A stretch of DNA of 64,000 bases from Streptomyces sp. CB01373 (GTDB taxonomy: Bacteria; Actinomycetota; Actinomycetes; Streptomycetales; Streptomycetaceae), in the NCBI RefSeq assembly GCF_002803075.1, contig NZ_NNBK01000017.1:124001-188000 (forward strand), in the 5' to 3' direction. The position numbers and the translations under genes were made by a program. A model generated the notes under the pieces. The model saw nothing but the letters and a program-made list of their open reading frames with translations. It was not told the DNA's origin and made no database searches. Positions 57,977 through 64,000 of this stretch are shown here, piece after piece (the first letter of the stretch is position 1; each line of letters begins with the position of its first letter).

Positions 57977-58872
57977 CGTTCACCCACACCGTGGGGTGCC
58001 CGGCTCACGATGTCCGCGCCCAACTGGTGCAGGGCGTGGGCGAGCGCGTCGGCGAGGGTCGCGCGGGTGACGACCGAGCCCAGGTCGAGGCCGAGGTGGA
58101 CGATGGTCTGCGCGATGGCCGGGCGGATGCCCGAGACCACGCACTCGGCGCCCATCAGCCGGGTGGCCGCCACGGTCTTCATCAGGTGCTGGGCGACCAG
58201 CGAGTCGACGGTGGGCACCCCGGTGATGTCGAGGATGGCGAAGCGGGCCTGCTGGTCGACGACCGCCTCGAGGAGCGACTCCATCACCACCTGGCTGCGG
58301 GCGCTGTCGAGCGTTCCGATCAGCGGTACCGCGACGATGCCGTCCCACAGCTTGATGACCGGGGTGGCCACCTCGAGCAGCTGGAGCCGCTGACGGTCGA
58401 TGAGGTCCCGGCCCTCGCTGAGCGCCGTCTGCATCACCACGAGCCGCAGGGTGCCGGTGAGCACGGTCAGGACGTTGGCGCACTCCCGCAGGTACTCCTC
58501 CGGGGTGCCGGTGAGCTCGGCGGTCAGCAGCTCCAGCGCGGGCGGCCGCAGGGCGTCCACGTCCCGCGAGACCTCCGCGGCGGTCAGACCGGTCCTGCCC
58601 CGCACGGCGCCCATCCGCGCAAGCTGCTCGCGCACCGGCAGGAAACCGTCGGCGTCCGGGTCGGACACCCGCTCGGACGCGGCCACCGCGCCCAGGGCGT
58701 CGGCGACGGCGCGGCCCGCTTCCACCGCCTCGTCACGGGAGACGGTGAACACGGCCCGGAAGATCGGCTCCTCGGCCCACCGCTGGGCGATCTGCTCCCT
58801 GCGACGGCGAAGGAAGTCCCCGACCTCGCGGGCCGGTGATCCGTGCTGTGCTACCGCTGCGTGCTCCGGCAC
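57973..58872 (-). CDS. rsbR: RsbR-type stressosome sensor
   Basis: A 299-residue RsbR protein: N-terminal sensor-like helical domain (REVGDFLRRRREQIAQRWAEEPIFRAVFTVSRDEAVEAGRAVADALGAVA, resembling a RsbRD-type helical globin-like fold) and a C-terminal STAS domain from about residue 170: VATPVIKLWDGIVAVPLIGTLDSARSQVVMESLLEAVVDQQARFAILDITGVPTVDSLVAQHLMKTVAATRLMGAECVVSGIRPAIAQTIVHLGLDL. The Thr/Ser phosphorylation points are TLDSAR and VPTVDS. GTG at 58872 has GAGGAG eight bases upstream; a GTG three codons earlier (58881) directly abuts that site. First gene of the operon. Confidence 0.93.
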   Translation of the reverse strand: MPEHAAVAQHGSPAREVGDFLRRRREQIAQRWAEEPIFRAVFTVSRDEAVEAGRAVADALGAVAASERVSDPDADGFLPVREQLARMGAVRGRTGLTAAEVSRDVDALRPPALELLTAELTGTPEEYLRECANVLTVLTGTLRLVVMQTALSEGRDLIDRQRLQLLEVATPVIKLWDGIVAVPLIGTLDSARSQVVMESLLEAVVDQQARFAILDITGVPTVDSLVAQHLMKTVAATRLMGAECVVSGIRPAIAQTIVHLGLDLGSVVTRATLADALAHALHQLGADIVSRAPHGVGER

Positions 58873-59042
58873 CTGTTCCACTCCTCATCCGCGTTGCACC
58901 GTTCCGAATCCGCCCTCCGGGCGGCACCGCGATGCGACTCTTGCCGGGCGACAACTGTTACCACAGGCCGACCGCGTACGACACCTCGTGAGGGTCCAGG
59001 GGGCGAGCTGACAGCCACCGCCAACCCTGCGAGAGTGTCAGC

Positions 59043-59651
59043 GTGACGTCCTCCCACCCGCGCCCGCGGTCGCCCGGCGAGGCGGCGCGCGCGACCTCCA
59101 CGGCGGCGGAACTGCTGGAGGTCCTGTGGGGCCGCGCGTCCACAGCTCCCGTCTCCGCCTCCCAGCTCAGGGTGCTGTTCGTCCTCGAACGCAACGAGGG
59201 CATCAACCTGCGCACCCTCGCCGCCACCCTGGGCTCCACGCCGCCGTCCACGAGCAGGCTGTGCGACCGGCTGCAAGCGGTGGGCTTCGTACGGCGGCAG
59301 GTGGCCGCCACCAGCCGCCGGGAGGTGGAACTGCGCCTCAGCCGCCGTGGCCGCGCGTTCCTGGCCGACGTGCGGGCGCGCCGGGAGACGGAGCTGCGGT
59401 CGGTGGTGGAGCGGATGCCGGCCGGCCAGCGGACCGCACTGCTGACCGGGCTCGAGGGGTTCTGCACGGTCGCGTCGGCACAGATCCACGCCGCGGGCGC
59501 GGCGGCCGACGACGGCCCTGCCCGACGTTCTCCCCCCGCGCACACCGAGGCCTCCGCGCCCGCGCCCGCGCTCACTTCGCCCCCGGCTCCTCCGGCTGAC
59601 GGTCCACCAGGGCAAGTGCCTCCTCGGCGCTCCGCGAGACCGGCACCGTGA
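59043..59651 (+). CDS. MarR-family transcriptional regulator
   Basis: A 202-residue protein with a MarR winged helix: TAAELLEVLWGRASTAPVSASQLRVLFVLERNEGINLRTLAATLGSTPPSTSRLCDRLQAVGFVRRQVAATSRREVELRLSRRGRAFLADV (about residues 20-110). Some Streptomyces MarR proteins control stress regulators. The C-terminal 45 residues are proline-rich and encoded opposite the 3' end of the STAS gene. GTG at 59043; the promoter region is shared with divergent rsbR (about 170 bases), so it may regulate the stressosome operon. Ligand unknown. Confidence 0.9.
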   Translation: MTSSHPRPRSPGEAARATSTAAELLEVLWGRASTAPVSASQLRVLFVLERNEGINLRTLAATLGSTPPSTSRLCDRLQAVGFVRRQVAATSRREVELRLSRRGRAFLADVRARRETELRSVVERMPAGQRTALLTGLEGFCTVASAQIHAAGAAADDGPARRSPPAHTEASAPAPALTSPPAPPADGPPGQVPPRRSARPAP

Positions 59652-59958
59652 TGCTGACGCCGGTGAGCTCCAGGATCCGCAGCACCGCCGGGGCGGGGGC
59701 GATGATGTGCACACTGCCCGCCCGCTCCCGGGCCTCCTGGTACACCCGCAGGATGATGTTCATGCCAGAGGAGTCCATGAAGGGGACGGCGGACAGCTCC
59801 AGCAGGAAGTGCCGTCGGCCGTGGTGGAGCTGGTTGGCCAGATGGGCCTGCAACTCGGTGGCGGTGTCGACGTCCAGGTAACCCTCGACCGTGAGCAGGG
59901 CGACATCCTCCCGCGGCAGGGTGACCTCCACGGACAGCGGATTGTGGGCAAGGGGCAC
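59572..59958 (-). CDS. STAS-domain anti-sigma factor antagonist
   Basis: A 128-residue STAS protein: SVEVTLPREDVALLTVEGYLDVDTATELQAHLANQLHHGRRHFLLELSAVPFMDSSGMNIILRVYQEARERAGSVHIIAPAPAVLRILELTGVSITV. The canonical phospho-Ser motif FMDSSGM (about 60-66) identifies an RsbV/SpoIIAA-type antagonist: when dephosphorylated it binds the anti-sigma kinase and frees sigma. GTG at 59958 with GGAGGT five bases upstream. Its 3' end overlaps the convergent MarR gene by 80 bases. Likely substrate for the PP2C phosphatases nearby and the GHKL kinases. Confidence 0.93.
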   Translation of the reverse strand: MPLAHNPLSVEVTLPREDVALLTVEGYLDVDTATELQAHLANQLHHGRRHFLLELSAVPFMDSSGMNIILRVYQEARERAGSVHIIAPAPAVLRILELTGVSITVPVSRSAEEALALVDRQPEEPGAK

Positions 59959-60166
59959 GAATACCTCCAACGAATGCTGACGCCGGCCAGTGCCGGTTAC
60001 CCCCGGCGACGCCTTCGACGCACACCGGACCCGCACCGGCGACGTGATCCGTTTCTCATCACCGGTGACGGGAGCAACCCGCACTGCGCCCCCGCGCCTA
60101 CCCCTGAACCGGGCGCTCATGCCTCGCCACCCGCCCATGCCCGCTCGCCGTCGGACCCGCCCGCCG

Positions 60167-62608
60167 TCAGGCGACCCGGATGCCCACGATGCAGGTGTCG
60201 TCGTCGGTGTCCGACTTGCTGTACGTCAGCAGCCGGTCGAGCTGCTGGTCCAGGGTTTTCGGCGCCGAGCGGGCCGTGGTCAGCAGATGGCTCAGCGACT
60301 CCTCCACGGAGCGGTCCCGGCGCTCGATCAGACCGTCGGTGTACATCAGCAGCGTGTCCTGCGGCGCGAACTGGAGCTCGTCCTCCTCGTACACGGCCTC
60401 CGGCACCGCACCCAGCAGCATGCCCCGGACCAGCGGCAGCGGAGCCGCCTCCGCCCCGCGGACCAGCACGGGCGGCAGATGCCCGGCCCGGGCCCAGCGC
60501 AGGGTGCGCCGCCCGGGGTCGTACAGGGCGCAGACCGCCGTGGCGGTGACCGCGCCGGTCAGATGGTGCGCCACGATGTTGAGCCACGACAGCAGCTGGC
60601 CGGGCCCGGCCCCGGTCACGGCCAGGCCCCGCAGCGCGTTGCGCAGCACCACCATGCTGGTGGCCGCCTCTATGCCGTGGCCGGCGACGTCGCCGACGCA
60701 CAGCAGCACAAGCCCGGAGGGCAGCACCACCACGTCGTACCAGTCGCCGCCCACCAGATGCTCGGTCTCCGCCGGCCGGTAGCGCACCGCGACGTCCAGA
60801 CCGCTCACCCGCAGCGGTGCCTGGGTCGGCGGCATGATGGCGTGCTGCAGCTGGAGCGTCAGCCGGTTGCGCTCGGTCGCCTGCTGCTCGGTGTGCGCGA
60901 GCTGGTCACGGGTGGCGGCGAGCGCGACCTCCGTCCAGTGCTGCGCGGAGATGTCCTGGTAGGCCCCGCGCACCACGAACAGCCGCCCGTCGGTGTCCAG
61001 GACCGGCTCGGCCACCACCCGGATGTGCCGGGTCACCCCGTCCGGCCGCTGGAGCCGGAAGGCCGCGGAGGCCGGACGGCGGTGGTGCAGCAGCGTGCGC
61101 AGGAACCGCCGGATGGCCACGGCGTCGTCCGGGTGGGCGTGCGCGGGCAGCTCCTCCAGCGGCACCGGCGTACTCGAAGGCGCACGGCCGTACAGGCCGA
61201 ACAACTGGTCGTTCCAGGTGATCTCACTGGTCAGCAGGTTCTCCTCGAAGCCGCCGATCCGGCCGAGGCGCTGCGCGTGCTGGAGCAGACTCGCCAGCCG
61301 CGCCGTCTCGTCCTCGATCCGCCAGATCAGCAGCACGCAGCCGCCGTGCCGGCTGATGCTGATGTCCGCCACCGCCGACAGCGGCACCTGGTCCACGAGC
61401 GCCGTCAGATGCATGCGCTGCGCCCGGTACGCCTCACCCGTGGCGTACACCCGCTCCACCCGCTGGAACAGCTCGCTCTTCCCGGCGGCCATGGGGAAGG
61501 CCTCGAGCAGCAGCGCGCCGTTGACCACGGCCCGCGGCCGGCCGGCCGGGTCCAGGAAGCGGCTGTTGACGTGCTGGATGCGGAAGTCCACCAGCTGCCC
61601 GTCGCCGTCGACGTGCGGGACCAGCACCAGGGCCGGGTCGTGCAGTCCGTCGGCCAGGTCCATCAGCTCGGCGGCGTCCGGCAGCACCCGCGGTTCCTGC
61701 CCCACCTCGTGGCGCAGCGTGGACGTCTCCAGTGTGTGCGCGCACAGTTCGGCGAGGGCCTCCACCTGGCGTACGACCTGGGGCGGCTGTGGCTCCAGCG
61801 GTCCGGGCCAGGCGATCTCCAGCACCCCGTGGATACGGCCGCCGGTGCCGGCCGGCACCGCCACCCGTCCCCCGTCCGGATGCAGGTGCCGCCCGATGGT
61901 GGGCAGTCCGGTCGTGGCGAGCGAGGTGAACCACTGGCCGGTGCGCTCGGTGAGCCCCCGGCGCGCCACCGTGGACACCTCCGGCGGCACATAGCGCCAC
62001 CGGGTGGCCTCCGCCGGGGAGAAACCGGCGCTGCCCGACAGGGTCAGCGAGCCGTCGGCGCCCGCCGCCCAGACCGCCACGGCCACCGCCCCCAGTGGCC
62101 GCAGCGCGTGTTCCAGCAACGAGTCGGCGACGGCCTGGGTGTCGTCCGCGGCCAGCGCGCCGCTTTCCGCGGCGCGCAGCCGCACGGCCGAGGCGCGCTC
62201 CAGCGCACCCTCGGCGGCGGCCAGGAAGGCGTCGGTGACCTCGGAGACACGGTCGCGGGCGGCCTGGTTGATGACCTCCACCGCGAACTCCAGCGGTGTC
62301 ACCCGGGCCTGCTCGGCCAGCTCGGTGAGCTGCCGGGCGGCCTGCGCCGGACCGCAGCCCAGCCGCTCCACCAGGATGCCCTTGGCGAGTTCGACCAGGG
62401 CCCGGCCCTCGGCCTCCGCCTGCGCCGCCCGCACCTCGCGGCGCAGCCGCTCCACGGTGGCGGCCAGCCGCCCCACGGGGGAGGTGGAGTTGGGCGCCGC
62501 TGAATCGGACGGCTCCGGGTCGCCGGTGGGCGACGGCGTCCCGGACGCGGACGGCTCCTGACCCGGTCCGGCGGTGGCCGGATCCCGCTGCTGCTCGGAC
62601 GTGCTCAC
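60167..62608 (-). CDS. multidomain SpoIIE/PP2C phosphatase with ANTAR, GAF and PAS domains
   Basis: An 813-residue soluble regulator. After a disordered Pro/Ser/Ala leader, residues about 45-110 form an ANTAR-type RNA-binding helix bundle (RREVRAAQAEAEGRALVELAKGILVERLGCGPAQAARQLTELAEQARV), followed by a GAF domain (LLEHALRPLGAVAVAVWAAGADGSL..., about 165-300), PAS/PAC domains (GFEENLLTSEITWNDQLFGLYGRAPSSTPV..., about 435-550) and a C-terminal PP2C-type phosphatase (YRPAETEHLVGGDWYDVVVLPSG, GDVAGHGIEAATSMVVLRNAL, TLLMYTDGLIERR). GTG at 62608 has GAGGAG ten bases upstream; a TTG three codons earlier sits too close. It would couple redox/ligand sensing and RNA binding to dephosphorylation of a STAS antagonist. 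Confidence 0.93.
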   Translation of the reverse strand: MSTSEQQRDPATAGPGQEPSASGTPSPTGDPEPSDSAAPNSTSPVGRLAATVERLRREVRAAQAEAEGRALVELAKGILVERLGCGPAQAARQLTELAEQARVTPLEFAVEVINQAARDRVSEVTDAFLAAAEGALERASAVRLRAAESGALAADDTQAVADSLLEHALRPLGAVAVAVWAAGADGSLTLSGSAGFSPAEATRWRYVPPEVSTVARRGLTERTGQWFTSLATTGLPTIGRHLHPDGGRVAVPAGTGGRIHGVLEIAWPGPLEPQPPQVVRQVEALAELCAHTLETSTLRHEVGQEPRVLPDAAELMDLADGLHDPALVLVPHVDGDGQLVDFRIQHVNSRFLDPAGRPRAVVNGALLLEAFPMAAGKSELFQRVERVYATGEAYRAQRMHLTALVDQVPLSAVADISISRHGGCVLLIWRIEDETARLASLLQHAQRLGRIGGFEENLLTSEITWNDQLFGLYGRAPSSTPVPLEELPAHAHPDDAVAIRRFLRTLLHHRRPASAAFRLQRPDGVTRHIRVVAEPVLDTDGRLFVVRGAYQDISAQHWTEVALAATRDQLAHTEQQATERNRLTLQLQHAIMPPTQAPLRVSGLDVAVRYRPAETEHLVGGDWYDVVVLPSGLVLLCVGDVAGHGIEAATSMVVLRNALRGLAVTGAGPGQLLSWLNIVAHHLTGAVTATAVCALYDPGRRTLRWARAGHLPPVLVRGAEAAPLPLVRGMLLGAVPEAVYEEDELQFAPQDTLLMYTDGLIERRDRSVEESLSHLLTTARSAPKTLDQQLDRLLTYSKSDTDDDTCIVGIRVA

Positions 62609-62667
62609 GATCGACAAGCTCCTCGGCTGAACGGCGCGGGGGTGCGGGAGGCGCCGCGGCGGACCGG

Positions 62668-62695
62668 GCCCGCCCCGCCGGTGCGGGGGGCGGGC
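62668..62695. terminator. hairpin terminator of the hybrid kinase gene
   Basis: GCCCGCCCCGC (62668-62678), four-base loop, GCGGGGGGCGGGC (62683-62695): an 11-bp stem with a two-base bulge, ten bases beyond the kinase stop at 62706. No U-tract. Confidence 0.5.
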
Positions 62696-62705
62696 GCCGA
62701 CGCGC

Positions 62706-64000
62706 TCACGCGGACAGCCAGTGCCGGACGCAGGCGATGAGGTCGTCCGTGTCCACGGGCTTGGTGACGTAGTCGCTCGCCCCGGACGCCAGCGACTTCT
62801 CCCGGTCCCCCGGCATCGCCTTCGCGGTGACGGCGATGATCGGCAGTTCGGCGTACCGCGGCAGCCTGCGGATCTCGGCCGTCGCGGTGTAGCCGTCCAT
62901 CTCCGGCATCATCACGTCCATCAGGACGAGCGCGACGTCGGGGTTGCCGACCAGCGTCTCGATGCCCTTGCGCCCGTTCTCCGCGTGCAGCACCCGGAAG
63001 CCCTGCAGCTCCAGGATCCCGCTGAGCGCGAACAGGTTGCGCGCGTCGTCGTCGACGACGAGGACGGTACGGCCCGCGAAGGCGCCGCCGACGGGCGGCG
63101 CGAGGTCCTGCGGTTCCTCGGCCCGCACCAGCGACAGCACGTCCCCGGGCTCCTCGGCCGACAGGTGCAGGGCGATGCGCTCGCGCAGCTCGTCCAGGCT
63201 GGAGAGGAACTCCAGCGAGCCGTCGTCCCCACGCGAGCGCAGCGCCTCCGCGCGGGCCACCTCCGGACGCCGGCCGCTGTGCACGAGCACCGGCACGCCC
63301 GCCAGCGCCGAGTCGCCCTGGAGCGCCTGCAGGAACCGGGACGCCTCCTCCTCGGGCATGTCCAGGTCGAGGACGACACAGTGGCACGGCTCGGAGGCCA
63401 GCGCCCCCGCGGCCTCCTGCGCTCCCACGGCGGTGATGATGTCGACGGTGGGCAGGGCGCCCGTGTCGTCGGCGCCGTGCCGGACCACGTCCGCGACCAC
63501 GCTCTCCGCGACCAGGGTGAGCAGCCCGCGGGAGCGCTCCTCGACGACCAGCAGCCGCCGTCTGCGCGGCCCGTCGCCGACCGGGAGCGCACGCCCGGTC
63601 TCCCGGTCCGCCGCGGCGGCCGGCACCAGTTCGGCCGGCGCCTTCTGCGGGGCCCGTCCGCCGCCGAGCACCTGCTCGAAGTCGGGGCGGGTCACCGGCA
63701 GGAAGAGCGTGAACGTGCTGCCCCGGCCGGGCACGCTGTCCACGGCGACGGCACCGCCGAGCAGATGCGCGATCTCCCGGGTGATGGACAGCCCGAGGCC
63801 GGTCCCGCCGTACTTGCGGCTGGTGGTGCCGTCCGCCTGCTGGAACGCTCCGAAGATCGTCTCCAGATGCTGTTCCGGGATGCCGATGCCGGTGTCCTTG
63901 ACCCGGAAGGCCACGACCGCGCCGCCCCGCACGACACCGCCGGGCACCTCGTCGTCCGCGGCCGGCTCGATGCACAGCTCGACGCAGCCCTGCTCGGTGA
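62706..64000 (-). CDS. hybrid sensor histidine kinase, C-terminal part (cut by window edge)
   Basis: About 430 C-terminal residues of a hybrid kinase; the N-terminus is beyond the window. The HATPase domain ends with VKDTGIGIPEQHLETIFGAFQQADGTTSRKYGGTGLGLSITREIAHLLGG; a degenerate receiver follows (LLVVEERSRGLLTLVAESVVADVV..., with CHCVVLDLDMPEEE), then a complete receiver VLVVDDDARNLFALSGILELQGF, LVLMDVMMPEMDGYTATAEIRR, IIAVTAKAMPGDREKSLASGASDYVTKP. The Asp of LMDVMMP is the phosphate acceptor. It ends in VRHWLSA. It is upstream of the ANTAR phosphatase gene on the same strand and likely part of the same regulatory cluster. Confidence 0.93.
   Translation of the reverse strand, partial: TEQGCVELCIEPAADDEVPGGVVRGGAVVAFRVKDTGIGIPEQHLETIFGAFQQADGTTSRKYGGTGLGLSITREIAHLLGGAVAVDSVPGRGSTFTLFLPVTRPDFEQVLGGGRAPQKAPAELVPAAAADRETGRALPVGDGPRRRRLLVVEERSRGLLTLVAESVVADVVRHGADDTGALPTVDIITAVGAQEAAGALASEPCHCVVLDLDMPEEEASRFLQALQGDSALAGVPVLVHSGRRPEVARAEALRSRGDDGSLEFLSSLDELRERIALHLSAEEPGDVLSLVRAEEPQDLAPPVGGAFAGRTVLVVDDDARNLFALSGILELQGFRVLHAENGRKGIETLVGNPDVALVLMDVMMPEMDGYTATAEIRRLPRYAELPIIAVTAKAMPGDREKSLASGASDYVTKPVDTDDLIACVRHWLSA

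Overview
The window is a high-GC actinobacterial chromosome segment, almost certainly Streptomyces. Strong third-position GC bias, GTG/TTG starts with purine-rich Shine-Dalgarno sites, an SsgA-family sporulation protein, a PopR/ClpP3/ClpP4 protease locus, a streptophobe-type membrane protein, two SigB-type sigma factors and an RsbR/S/T stressosome cluster all point there. From memory, the order SigB-type sigma gene - popR - clpP4/clpP3, then another SigB-type sigma gene and an rsb cluster, recalls the chromosome-arm region of S. coelicolor with sigL, popR-clpP3-clpP4, sigM and rsbRST. I could not check that synteny here.

Layout. 0-11 kb: a PI-PLC-like fragment, aldo/keto reductases, a dienelactone hydrolase, a BlaI/M56 repressor-protease pair with an operator, adenosine deaminase, a DinB-like protein, a divergent LysR/aldo-keto reductase pair and a polytopic membrane protein. 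10.7-15.5 kb: an RsbW-like kinase tail-to-tail with a SigB-type sigma factor, then popR facing a clpP3-clpP4 operon whose clpP4 is broken, then an epoxide hydrolase. 15.5-23.7 kb: VOC proteins, alcohol dehydrogenase, RNase HI, aldo/keto reductase, an SsgA-like protein, a PLP dehydratase, an AIM24 protein and a secreted serine hydrolase. 23.9-27.4 kb: a translationally coupled three-gene signalling unit (UBP zinc finger, cyclic-nucleotide-domain histidine kinase, receiver/Grx-like/TrxR-like fusion). 27.4-32.9 kb: a HelR RNA-polymerase protection ATPase behind a lower-GC leader, a universal stress protein and an MBL/DUF4032 pair.

33.0-38.5 kb is a decayed zone: an mgtA 3' fragment abutting a frameshifted LCP-family 3' fragment, a 36-codon start of an F420-dependent oxidoreductase, and a GH15 gene split by a one-base frameshift. 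Between them are intact small or hypothetical genes and a long palindrome. 38.7-45 kb: TetR/FAD dehydrogenase, DUF488, and a saccharopine-dehydrogenase-like/TetR/MFS cluster. 45-48 kb: cytochrome bd genes cydAB with a cNMP-domain protein. 48.5-54 kb: the second SigB-type sigma factor, a FUSC transporter and an NDH-2-like flavoprotein. 54.2-64 kb: a signalling cluster on the minus strand with rsbR, rsbS, rsbT, an RsbT/PP2C fusion and an RsbU-like phosphatase chained by 1-4 nt overlaps, plus a separate STAS antagonist, an ANTAR/GAF/PAS/PP2C phosphatase and a hybrid histidine kinase running off the edge.

Taken together the window is a stress-response neighbourhood: sigma factors with partner-switching regulators, backup Clp protease, alternative oxidase, RNAP protection and redox enzymes. 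The most promising poorly described system is the UBP/kinase/flavoprotein triad at 23.9-27.4 kb. The clearest oddity is the intact PopR circuit driving a disrupted clpP4. No tRNA, rRNA, CRISPR array or intact insertion sequence was seen.
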